NCBI RefSeq assembly: GCF_038896935.1
Contig: NZ_JBANDC010000002.1
Location: 124,001 to 188,000, forward strand
Reading direction: 5' to 3'
DNA from: Collimonas rhizosphaerae
Lineage (GTDB): Bacteria; Pseudomonadota; Gammaproteobacteria; Burkholderiales; Burkholderiaceae_D
DNA length: 64,000 bases
Positions 50,183 to 58,065 of the stretch are shown one piece after another; the first letter of the stretch is position 1; each line of letters begins with the position of its first letter. The notes under the pieces are model-generated. The model did not search any database. It was given only the letters and a program-made list of their open reading frames with translations, and had not been told where the DNA came from. The position numbers and the translations under genes were made by a program.

Positions 50183-50599
50183 ATGAAACGTATTTTTTTC
50201 GCTGTTGCACTCATCGCTATTAGCGCCAGCACTTTTGTATCGACGCAGGCCGTAGCGCAAATCGGCGTTGACATCACCATTGGCAGACCACCGCCGCCAC
50301 CAAGATATGAACCCGTTCCGCCACCACGATATGGTTACGTGTGGATCCCTGGCTTCTGGGATTGGCGTGATGGTCGACATGTATGGATCGGCGGCCATTG
50401 GGAACAGCCGCGTCCAGGTTATGTATATGCGCGCCCTGAATGGCGCCAGGGTCCTGACGGTTGGATACTGCAGTCCGGCGGATGGCGTGAAGACCATCGA
50501 CGATACGATGAGCATCGTGACCACGACTATCGGGATGGCGACCGGCATGACTATCGTGAGGGCGAGCGGCATGACGATGGAAGATACGAAAATCGTTGA
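50183..50599 (+). CDS. Exported YXWGXW-repeat protein
   Basis: 138 residues from the ATG at 50183 (AAGGTGA upstream). Signal peptide about 1-26, PPPPPRYEPVPPPRYG linker, then tandem aromatic repeats of the YXWGXW type (YVWIPGFWDWRDGRHVWIGG, then WILQSGGW), and a tail alternating R, D, H and Y. Such proteins are periplasmic or outer-membrane associated; function unknown. Confidence 0.85.
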   Translation: MKRIFFAVALIAISASTFVSTQAVAQIGVDITIGRPPPPPRYEPVPPPRYGYVWIPGFWDWRDGRHVWIGGHWEQPRPGYVYARPEWRQGPDGWILQSGGWREDHRRYDEHRDHDYRDGDRHDYREGERHDDGRYENR

Positions 50600-50779
50600 G
50601 TCCTGACAGGCGGGAGCTTGTTGCAGGCAATCATGACGTGACGCGAACATGGCGAATTTTGTCAAGGATGCCAAGCATTGAATGGCTTTGTCACAGCTGG
50701 TCCCATTTGTAGTAGCTCAGATATGACCTGACACGTTGCGTCATCCGGGCACAGGAAAGGCAGTTCAGTTCCATGGCAT

Positions 50780-51085
50780 GTGAAGCTCGGAGAACAAACA
50801 GCAGGCCAGCCAGCTGTTCCGGCAATCTGCAGCGATGAGGTGTTCGAGCTTCAGGCTGTGCTCGCGGGTAAGGCACTGGGACGGCTTGCAGGAGTAACGG
50901 CAGCGCCGTTCATTCGAGCAGCGCAGTTGGTTCCGATCCTTATCGATCACATGCCGGACATCGCCAGCTACTTTGTTTACTTCGGCAGCAAGACCTCACA
51001 AACCGTGCGCGCACGTGCGTTTATTGATCTGGCGATTAGCCATCATGGCATCGGCATGGATAACACCATCACAAAAGCCATCTGA
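50780..51085 (+). pseudogene. LysR-type regulator remnant (C-terminal fragment)
   Basis: The frame encodes FELQAVLAGKALGRLAGVTA and LVPILIDHMPDIASYFVYFG, then VRARAFIDLAI, which match the last third of LysR effector domains (the QPARVRAFIDL ending). No helix-turn-helix or first two thirds exist in any upstream frame, and the N-terminal 20 residues look unrelated. A decayed copy left by deletion or insertion is the simplest reading. Upstream 50600-50779 shows no gene. Confidence 0.75.
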
Positions 51086-51140
51086 AATAAGTACTTGGGC
51101 ATACATCGGCTTGCCAATCAATGCAGCCCCATTAAGCAAA

Positions 51141-51204
51141 AAAGCCCGCATTTACGCGGGCTTTGAGGCATTTTCTACTTCCGTACACTTGCGAGTGCTA
51201 GACG
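51141..51204 (-). terminator. guaA terminator within the 64-nt repeat, copy 2
   Basis: AAAGCCCGC (51141-51149) pairs with GCGGGCTTT (51156-51164); on the minus strand it is followed by TTTTTTGC. The 64-nt block from 51141 to 51204 is similar to 42381-42444. It begins six bases after the guaA stop. Confidence 0.8.
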
Positions 51205-51209
51205 TATTT

Positions 51210-52790
51210 TCATTCCCACTCGATAGTCGCAGGCGGTTTGCCTGAAATATCATAAACCACGCGATTGATGCCGCGCACTTCATTGATGATGCGATTCGAC
51301 ACCCGCCCCAGCAACTCATGTGGCAAATGCGCCCAATGCGCAGTCATGAAATCCTGGGTCTGCACCGCACGCAAGGCCACCACGTATTCATAAGTACGGC
51401 CATCGCCCATCACGCCGACCGACTTGACCGGCAGGAAAACCGCAAACGCCTGGCTGGTCTTGTCGTACCAGGTTTCGTCCTGGTCGTCCTTGGTGTTGCG
51501 CAGCTCTTCGATGAAGATGGCGTCGGCGCGGCGCAGCAGGTCGGCGAATTCTTTCTTGACTTCGCCCAGGATGCGCACGCCCAGGCCCGGGCCCGGGAAT
51601 GGATGGCGATACACCATCGCATGCGGCAAGCCAAGCGCGACGCCCAGCTTGCGTACTTCATCCTTGAACAGTTCGCGCAGCGGTTCCAGCAACTGCAGGT
51701 TCAGGGTTTCCGGCAGGCCGCCGACATTGTGGTGGCTCTTGATCGTGTGCGCGGCGTTCTTGCCCTTGCCGGCGCTTTCGATGACGTCCGGGTAGATCGT
51801 GCCTTGCGCCAGCCATTTTGCATTCTTCAGCTTGGCCGATTCAACCTGGAATACTTCGACGAATTCGCGGCCGATGATCTTGCGCTTGGCTTCCGGATCG
51901 GTAACGCCGGCCAGGTGGCCCATGAACTGCGCGGCGGCGTCGACATGGATCACCTTGACGCCGAGGTTCTGGGCGAACATCTCCATCACCATCTTGCCTT
52001 CGTCGAGGCGCAGCAGGCCGTGGTCGACGAAGACGCAGGTCAGCTGGTCGCCGATGGCGCGGTGGATCAGGGCGGCGGCGACACTGCTGTCGACGCCGCC
52101 GGACAAGCCCAGGATCACTTCGTCGCTACCAACTTGCTTGCGGATCGATTCGACCGCTTCGGCGATGTAGTCCGGCATGTTCCAGTCCGGCTTGCAACCG
52201 CAGATATCGATCACGAAGCGGCTCAGGATCGCTTCGCCCTTGACCGTGTGGGTGACTTCCGGGTGGAACTGCACCGCATAGAAGCGGCGCTCGTCGTCAG
52301 CCATGCCGGCGATCGGGCAGTTCGGCGTCGACGCCATCAGTTTGAAACCAGGCGGCATGTGGTCGACCTTGTCGCCATGGCTCATCCAGACTTTCAGCAT
52401 GGAATGCGATTCCGGCGTCACGAAATCGCTGATGCCTTCCAGCAGCGCGCTGTGGCCGCGGGCCCGCACTTCGGCGTAGCCGAATTCGCGCACCTTGCCC
52501 ATCTCGACCTTGCCGCCCAGCTGCTCAGCCATGGTTTGCATGCCGTAGCAGATGCCGAATACCGGCACACCCAATTCGAACACCGCTTGCGGCGCACGCG
52601 GAGTGTCGCCGTCGGTGACGCTGTTCGGGCCGCCCGACAAGATGATGCCGGACGCGCCGTAGCTGCGGATAAATTCATCGGACACATCGTAGGGAAACAC
52701 TTCGGAAAACACGCCTGCGTCGCGCACGCGGCGCGCGATCAGTTGGGTAACCTGGGAGCCGAAATCGAGGATGAGGATTTTTGAGTGCAT
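51210..52790 (-). CDS. guaA: GMP synthase (glutamine-hydrolysing)
   Basis: Aminates XMP to GMP. 526 residues. Class I glutamine amidotransferase domain first (KILILDFGSQVTQLIARRVR, catalytic C81 in FGICYGMQ, and HPEVTHT), then the ATP pyrophosphatase domain with the LSGGVDSSV loop, and the dimerisation domain ending GKPPATIEWE. Follows guaB by 117 nt on the same strand; the pair forms the guanine branch of purine synthesis. Confidence 0.97.
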   Translation of the reverse strand: MHSKILILDFGSQVTQLIARRVRDAGVFSEVFPYDVSDEFIRSYGASGIILSGGPNSVTDGDTPRAPQAVFELGVPVFGICYGMQTMAEQLGGKVEMGKVREFGYAEVRARGHSALLEGISDFVTPESHSMLKVWMSHGDKVDHMPPGFKLMASTPNCPIAGMADDERRFYAVQFHPEVTHTVKGEAILSRFVIDICGCKPDWNMPDYIAEAVESIRKQVGSDEVILGLSGGVDSSVAAALIHRAIGDQLTCVFVDHGLLRLDEGKMVMEMFAQNLGVKVIHVDAAAQFMGHLAGVTDPEAKRKIIGREFVEVFQVESAKLKNAKWLAQGTIYPDVIESAGKGKNAAHTIKSHHNVGGLPETLNLQLLEPLRELFKDEVRKLGVALGLPHAMVYRHPFPGPGLGVRILGEVKKEFADLLRRADAIFIEELRNTKDDQDETWYDKTSQAFAVFLPVKSVGVMGDGRTYEYVVALRAVQTQDFMTAHWAHLPHELLGRVSNRIINEVRGINRVVYDISGKPPATIEWE

Positions 52791-52907
52791 GGTGGATGCC
52801 TGGTAGCTGATTTAGCAAAAAATGAGAATCTTTAAACTGCACGCGCCACCGGCGGTATCCCCGCAGGTGGCGCGTTCCTGGACTAGATCAAGGTGCAGAT
52901 CCAACTA

Positions 52908-54368
52908 TCAGTCGGTGCGATAGTTAGGCGCTTCCTTGGTAATCTGGACGTCATGGACATGCGACTCGCGCATGCCGGCTGAGGTGATTTCCACGAACTC
53001 GGCTTTTTCGCGCAGTTCGTCGATAGTCGCGCAACCGCAATAGCCCATGGAAGAACGCACGCCGCCGATCAGCTGGTACAGGATGGTCAGGACGCTGCCC
53101 TTGTACGGCACCCGGCCTTCAATGCCTTCCGGCACGAACTTGTCAGCCTTGTTGGCCGAATCCTGGAAGTAGCGGTCGGCCGAACCATCCGACATCGCGC
53201 CCAGGCTGCCCATGCCGCGATACGACTTGTAGCTGCGGCCCTGGAACAGGATCACTTCGCCCGGCGCTTCTTCGGTACCGGCAAACATGCTGCCCATCAT
53301 CACGGTCGATGCGCCGGCGGCCAGCGCCTTGGCGATGTCGCCCGAAAAACGGATGCCGCCGTCGGCGATGCATGGAATGCCTGTGCCCTTGAGCGCCTGC
53401 GCCACATTGGCGATAGCGGAAATCTGCGGCACGCCGACGCCAGCCACGATACGCGTGGTGCAGATCGAGCCAGGACCGATGCCGACCTTGACGCCGTCGG
53501 CGCCATGGTCAGCCAGCGCCTTGGCAGCGGCTGCGGTAGCGATATTGCCGCCGATGACTTCCACCTGCGGGAAATTCTGCTTGACCCATTTGACGCGGTC
53601 CAGCACGCCCTTGGAGTGGCCGTGCGCGGTATCGACCACGATGACGTCAACGCCAGCCTTTACCAGCAGCTCGATGCGTTCTTCGTTATCGGCGCCGACG
53701 CCGACCGCGGCGCCAACCCGCAGCTTGCCCTGGCCATCCTTGGAAGCCAGCGGGTGCGATGTCGATTTCTGGATATCCTTGACCGTGATCAGGCCGCGCA
53801 GCTCGAAAGCGTCGTTGACCACCATCACGCGTTCCAGGCGGTGCTTGTTCATCAGGCGCTTGGCTTCCGACAGGTCGGCGCCGTCCTTGACGTAAACCAG
53901 CTTCTCGCGCGGCGTCATCTTGGCGCTGACTTCCGCATCCAGCTCTTCTTCAAAACGCAGGTCGCGGTTGGTGATGATGCCGACCAGGCGATTGCCGTCG
54001 ACTACCGGGAAACCGCTGATGCCATGCTGTTCCGACAAGGCGATCACTTCACGGATGCGCATGTTCGGCGGAATCGTGATCGGGTCGCGCACCACGCCGG
54101 ATTCGAAACGCTTGACCTTGGATACTTCGCGCGCCTGCTCCTGCGCAGTCAGGTTCTTGTGGATGATGCCGATGCCGCCCTCTTGCGCCATGGCGATCGC
54201 CAGGCGCGCTTCGGTCACGGTGTCCATCGCAGCCGACAGCAACGGAATGTTGATATCGATATTGCGGGTCAGGCGTGTTTTGAGGGTGGTGTCTTTGGGG
54301 AGGACGTCCGAATAAGCGGGGACTAACAGCACGTCATCGAACGTGAGTGCTTTCTGAAGTAGACGCAT
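52908..54368 (-). CDS. guaB: IMP dehydrogenase
   Basis: Oxidises IMP to XMP, the rate-limiting step toward GMP. 486 residues. A TIM barrel interrupted by a CBS pair (about 94-205). Catalytic cysteine C303 in GPGSICTTR, NAD and IMP loops VVDTAHGHS and DGGIRFSGDIAKALAAGA, and the flap YRGMGSLGAM. First gene of guaB-guaA; divergent from the DUF4124 gene. Confidence 0.97.
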   Translation of the reverse strand: MRLLQKALTFDDVLLVPAYSDVLPKDTTLKTRLTRNIDINIPLLSAAMDTVTEARLAIAMAQEGGIGIIHKNLTAQEQAREVSKVKRFESGVVRDPITIPPNMRIREVIALSEQHGISGFPVVDGNRLVGIITNRDLRFEEELDAEVSAKMTPREKLVYVKDGADLSEAKRLMNKHRLERVMVVNDAFELRGLITVKDIQKSTSHPLASKDGQGKLRVGAAVGVGADNEERIELLVKAGVDVIVVDTAHGHSKGVLDRVKWVKQNFPQVEVIGGNIATAAAAKALADHGADGVKVGIGPGSICTTRIVAGVGVPQISAIANVAQALKGTGIPCIADGGIRFSGDIAKALAAGASTVMMGSMFAGTEEAPGEVILFQGRSYKSYRGMGSLGAMSDGSADRYFQDSANKADKFVPEGIEGRVPYKGSVLTILYQLIGGVRSSMGYCGCATIDELREKAEFVEITSAGMRESHVHDVQITKEAPNYRTD

Positions 54369-54548
54369 AGTTTTTCCTATAGGCGCAAAAGCGAATTATA
54401 CAGAAAACCGGACAAGTCGCCTAACGTTGCGCAATTTTAGCCACAACCGGGGAAATATTTCCACAAAGCACTACCGATCAATTGACACGGCTAGTGAAAC
54501 ATGGCGAAATCTGCGCTCAATCTACTTCTATCGCCTCAAGGAACAGCA

Positions 54549-55076
54549 ATGAATGCAATCCGCCTGAAACACGCCTTTTCCGCCACCGCAGCGCTGGTCC
54601 TGCTCAGCCTCGCGACTTCCGCCCTGGCGCAATTCGTGTGGCTGGACGAAAAAGGCGTGAAGCAGTATTCAGACTTGCCGCCGCCGCCCTCGGTGCCGAA
54701 CAAGCGCATCCTGAAAACACCGGGCCAGAGCCTGCCGCGCGGCACTACGGACGAAACCGGAACTGCCGCTGCCGCCGATGCCGGCGCCGATAGCAAGCCG
54801 GAAGCAAAAGCGCCGCCGACCATCGCTGAACAGAATGCCGCATTCCAGAAACGGAAAGCTGAGCAGGCTGAGAAGGCCAAGAAAGCCGAACAGGAGGCCA
54901 AACTGGCCTCCAACAAGGCCGAGAACTGCGCTCACGCCCGCGCCAACCAGCGCGCGCTGGATTCCGGCATGAGGATTACCCAGACCGACGCCAGCGGCCA
55001 GCGTTCATACATGAACGATCAGCAGCGGGCACAGCAAAACGCACAGAATCGAGAAACCTTGAGCGAATGCCAATAA
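54549..55076 (+). CDS. Exported DUF4124 domain protein
   Basis: 175 residues from the ATG at 54549 (AAGGAA upstream); the frame runs 16 codons further back without a signal. Signal peptide about 1-28 (LVLLSLATSALA), DUF4124 just after it (QFVWLDEKGVKQYSDLPPPP), then an acidic/basic coiled-coil stretch dominated by K, A and E (about 95-130). Common beside guaB in Burkholderiales; possible cell-envelope role, not established. Confidence 0.87.
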   Translation: MNAIRLKHAFSATAALVLLSLATSALAQFVWLDEKGVKQYSDLPPPPSVPNKRILKTPGQSLPRGTTDETGTAAAADAGADSKPEAKAPPTIAEQNAAFQKRKAEQAEKAKKAEQEAKLASNKAENCAHARANQRALDSGMRITQTDASGQRSYMNDQQRAQQNAQNRETLSECQ

Positions 55077-55091
55077 GCAGAAAACTGCAAA

Positions 55092-55117
55092 AGCCCGCGA
55101 TTCAGCGGGCTTTTTTG
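55092..55117. terminator. Bidirectional terminator between the DUF4124 gene and rnfH
   Basis: AGCCCGC (55092-55098) pairs with GCGGGCT (55105-55111) with a T run after it and an A run before it. The rnfH stop codon lies in its loop. Confidence 0.82.
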
Positions 55118-55416
55118 TCAGCGCGCTTGCGGCGCGACTCCATCGGATCGGCAATCAGCGGACGGTAGATTTCAATCCGGTCCTGGTCGCGCAACACCGT
55201 ATCGAGCGTCTTCAGCTTGCCGTAGATGCCGACCCGCCAGCAGCTGAGGTCGATTTCGCGCACTTCTTCCAGCAGGCCGCTGCGCTTGATGCCGTCATGC
55301 AGCAGCGTCCCGGCAGGCACCGACAACTGCTTCAGGGCCTGTACGCCGGGGCTGGCGTAGCAGACCTGTATCCGTATCAACGCCGCGCCGGACGCCGCCT
55401 CAACCATGGTGGCCAT
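55102..55416 (-). CDS. rnfH: RnfH family protein (UPF0125)
   Basis: 104 residues, ubiquitin-like beta-grasp fold. IRIQVCYASPGVQALKQLSVPAGTL and VREIDLSCWRVGIYGKLKTLDTVLRDQDRIEIYRPLIADP are family wording; the end is basic (RRKRADKKAR). Overlaps ratA by 17 nt, an arrangement conserved in many proteobacteria. Despite the name no Rnf complex gene is near. Confidence 0.92.
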   Translation of the reverse strand: MATMVEAASGAALIRIQVCYASPGVQALKQLSVPAGTLLHDGIKRSGLLEEVREIDLSCWRVGIYGKLKTLDTVLRDQDRIEIYRPLIADPMESRRKRADKKAR

Positions 55417-55840
55417 ATACCGCGTCGGCGCGCTTGCAGAAGGAGTCCACGAAACTGTTGGCGATCATGCTGAATACCGGGCCGATCAGCTTTTCCAGGA
55501 TGCGGTTGGAGAATTCGTAGTGCAGGTCGAATTCGATCTTGCAAGCGTCGGCCCGCAACGCCTTGAAGCTCCAGTTGCCGTCGAGGTGCTTGAACGGCCC
55601 CTCCACCAGCCGCATCTGCATGTTGCTGGGCGGCGAGTTGGTGTTTTCGGTTGTAAACGATTGCTTGATGCCGTGATAATGTATATTCAGTGTCGCCACC
55701 AGCTTGCCGGCATCGCGTTCACGCACATCCACCCCGCCGCACCACGGCAGGAATTGCGGGTAGTCTTCGACCCGGTCGACCAGCGCAAACATCTGTTCAG
55801 CGCTATATCCCAAAAGTACCGTTTTATGCACTACTGCCAT
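55400..55840 (-). CDS. ratA: RatA family protein (START/COQ10-like)
   Basis: 146 residues, SRPBCC fold. LGYSAEQMFALVDRVEDYPQFLPWC is the family signature; VEGPFKHLDGNWSFKAL and EFSNRILEKLIGPVF follow. In E. coli RatA was reported as a toxin that blocks ribosome subunit joining, while relatives bind ubiquinone; here a housekeeping role in quinone handling is at least as likely. Coupled to rnfH; divergent from smpB, 67 nt away. Confidence 0.92.
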   Translation of the reverse strand: MAVVHKTVLLGYSAEQMFALVDRVEDYPQFLPWCGGVDVRERDAGKLVATLNIHYHGIKQSFTTENTNSPPSNMQMRLVEGPFKHLDGNWSFKALRADACKIEFDLHYEFSNRILEKLIGPVFSMIANSFVDSFCKRADAVYGHHG

Positions 55841-55907
55841 TGAATATCAACCGTTTGATAGAATCACAACTTGAAATTTTAACCGACCTGCGCGATTTTC
55901 CTAATAC

Positions 55908-56357
55908 ATGAGCATTATTGACAACAAAAAAGTCTTCCACGACTACTTCATCGAAGAGCGTTTCGAGGCCGGCATGGAGCTGCATGGCTGGGAAGTGAAG
56001 TCCATCCGCGCCGGACGCGCCAACCTGAAAGAATCCTACGTCATCATCCGCAATGGCGAAATCTACCTGTTCGGCGCCCACATCAGCGCCCTGCTCAGCG
56101 CCTCCAGCCACGTCCATCCGGAAGCCGTGCGCACCCGCAAGCTGCTGCTGCACGCCGAGGAAATCAGGAAACTGATCATCAAGGTCGAACGTTCCGGTTA
56201 TACGCTGGTGCCGATCAACCTGCACTACCTGCGCGGCCGCATCAAGTGCGAAATCGGCCTGGCCAAGGGCAAAAAGCAGCACGACAAGCGCGACACCGAA
56301 CGGCAACGCGATGGTGAGCGGGAAGTCCAGGCTGCGATGAAACAGCACCGGCGTTGA
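55908..56357 (+). CDS. smpB: SsrA-binding protein
   Basis: Partner of tmRNA in rescuing stalled ribosomes. 149 residues. NKKVFHDYFIEERFEAGMEL, GWEVKSIRAGRANLKESYV and HVHPEAVRTRKLLLHAEEI are the OB-fold RNA-binding core, and the basic tail (KGKKQHDKRDTERQRDGE) enters the A site. The ssrA gene itself is not in the window. Confidence 0.97.
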   Translation: MSIIDNKKVFHDYFIEERFEAGMELHGWEVKSIRAGRANLKESYVIIRNGEIYLFGAHISALLSASSHVHPEAVRTRKLLLHAEEIRKLIIKVERSGYTLVPINLHYLRGRIKCEIGLAKGKKQHDKRDTERQRDGEREVQAAMKQHRR

Positions 56358-56390
56358 AGCGGCGCCAATAAACGATGCCCCCAAAAAAAA

Positions 56391-56431
56391 GCGGGCCGGC
56401 GGAACCTGAATTCCGCCGGCCCGCCTTTTTT
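56391..56431. terminator. Strong bidirectional terminator between smpB and the SPFH gene
   Basis: A perfect 14-bp stem, GCGGGCCGGCGGAA (56391-56404) with TTCCGCCGGCCCGC (56411-56424), eight As before and seven Ts after. Confidence 0.93.
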
Positions 56432-56440
56432 TATCGCCGA

Positions 56441-57358
56441 CTAAGACTTGGTCTGGGATTTGACCACTTGCAAGGCAGTGGCGATCAAGCCGCTGATGTC
56501 GCCCAGGTTGGCCGGCACGATGATCGAGTTATTGGTCTTCGCCAGTTGCCCGAACGCCGCCACATATTGCTCGGCCACTTTCAGGTTCACGGCATCCGAA
56601 CCGCCTGGCGACTGGATCGCCGCCGCAGTCTTGCGGATTGCTTCAGCGCTGGCTTCGGCGATCGACAGGATCGCCGCGGCCTGGCCCTGGGCACGATTGA
56701 TGGACGCCTGCTTTTCACCTTCGGACTTGGCAATCGACGCTTCGCGTTCGCCGGTCGCAATATTGATCTGTTCCTGCTTGCGGCCTTCCGAAGCGGCGAT
56801 CAGCGCCCGCTTCTCACGTTCCGCGGTAATCTGCGCCTGCATCGCATGCAGGATTTCCTTGGGCGGCGTCAGGTCCTTGATTTCATAACGCAGCACCTTC
56901 ACGCCCCAGTTGGCGGCGGATTCGTCGATGGCGCTGACGATGGTGGTGTTGATGTGGTCGCGCTCTTCGAAGGTCTTGTCCAGCTCCATCTTGCCGATGA
57001 CCGAACGCAAGGTGGTCTGCGCCAGCTGCGTGATGGCGGCGATGTAGTTGGAAGAACCGTAGGATGCGCGCATCGCATCGGTAATCTGGAAGTACAGGAT
57101 GCCGTCCACCTGCAGTTGCGTATTGTCGCGCGTGATGCAAACCTGCGGCGGCACATCCAGCGGGATTTCCTTCAGGATGTGCTTGTAGGCGACGCGGTCG
57201 ATGAACGGCACCACGATATTCAATCCGGGGCCCAGGGTCGCATGATATTTGCCCAGGCGCTCCACCACCCATGCATGCTGCTGCGGCACCACTTTGATCG
57301 TCTTGGCGATAAATATGATGACGATCACCAGCACGATTAACGAAACGCTTCCGAACAT
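56441..57358 (-). CDS. SPFH/band 7 (stomatin, QmcA-like) membrane protein
   Basis: 305 residues from the ATG at 57358 with AAGGAAAA upstream; the open frame continues far back but overlaps the NfeD gene. One N-terminal membrane helix (about 3-21), then the band 7 domain (PQQHAWVVERLGKYHATLGPG, FIDRVAYKHILKEIPLDVPP) and a long helical stalk with QAQITAEREKRALIAASEG. Stomatins form large membrane rings; partner NfeD is encoded 68 nt upstream. Confidence 0.93.
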   Translation of the reverse strand: MFGSVSLIVLVIVIIFIAKTIKVVPQQHAWVVERLGKYHATLGPGLNIVVPFIDRVAYKHILKEIPLDVPPQVCITRDNTQLQVDGILYFQITDAMRASYGSSNYIAAITQLAQTTLRSVIGKMELDKTFEERDHINTTIVSAIDESAANWGVKVLRYEIKDLTPPKEILHAMQAQITAEREKRALIAASEGRKQEQINIATGEREASIAKSEGEKQASINRAQGQAAAILSIAEASAEAIRKTAAAIQSPGGSDAVNLKVAEQYVAAFGQLAKTNNSIIVPANLGDISGLIATALQVVKSQTKS

Positions 57359-57426
57359 GATTTTTTTCCTTATTGAATTGAAGAAGACAGAGTCATCCGC
57401 CGCGCTACGGCGGAAGTCGAGCTCGC

Positions 57427-57882
57427 TCAGTGCTGGCCGGGCCTGTCGCCGACAATCAGCCGGCTGCCGCGTACCTCGCGGATAAAAAACAGGCCGGCAT
57501 CCGCATTTGCCGCCGGCGCCAGCTCCACATCCCACATCGCGCCCCGGTACTTGACGCGCGCCGTATATCCGCCGCCTGTGCCCGCATCCTGCTGCCATTG
57601 CCCGACCGTGATCGATTGCCCGATATCCAGGTTGACATTGGGATCGCGCTCCGCCAGGACCTTGGTGCGGCGGCCGAACTTGCTGCGCCGTAGAAAATAC
57701 GTGGCGACCAGGGCCACCACCGCGGCAACCAGCAGCTGCCATTCCACGCCCCAGCCCAGCAGCGCAGCGATGCCGCCGACGGCCAGGCCAATCGCCACCA
57801 TCAGCAAATACAAGGTCGTGGTGAACAATTCCGCCACGACCAGCAAACCAGCCGCCAATATCCACATCACCCATCCGGCCAT
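57427..57882 (-). CDS. NfeD family protein, short form
   Basis: 151 residues: two to three membrane helices in the first 65 residues (WVMWILAAGLLVVAELF, LLMVAIGLAVGGIAALL, LLVAAVVALVATYFL) and a C-terminal OB-fold domain (DIGQSITVGQW, YTARVKYRGAMWDVEL). Short NfeD partners of stomatins have this layout, without the ClpP-like protease part of long forms. First gene of the pair with the SPFH gene. Confidence 0.92.
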   Translation of the reverse strand: MAGWVMWILAAGLLVVAELFTTTLYLLMVAIGLAVGGIAALLGWGVEWQLLVAAVVALVATYFLRRSKFGRRTKVLAERDPNVNLDIGQSITVGQWQQDAGTGGGYTARVKYRGAMWDVELAPAANADAGLFFIREVRGSRLIVGDRPGQH

Positions 57883-58065
57883 ATGACCCTCTCCGTTATG
57901 TAGAGCACACAGTGTAATCCATCTGACAACTGAAGTTACAATAACTCACGCTTCATTTCGTTCATGCCGCCAAGCTGATGGCTGTCCGATCCAGTGCTAT
58001 GCTCCCCTCTTCCACAGATTGCCGTGGGCTGACGCCGCCGTCAGCCAGCCATACATGAGTACAAA

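Noticed and set aside
51318..52784. 488-residue plus-strand frame opposite guaA
   Set aside because: Antisense shadow; guaA on the minus strand has all catalytic motifs.
56441..57874. Single 477-residue minus-strand protein covering SPFH and the NfeD region
   Set aside because: The first 170 codons are out of frame with NfeD and unlike any SPFH protein; a good ribosome binding site and family start exist at 57358.
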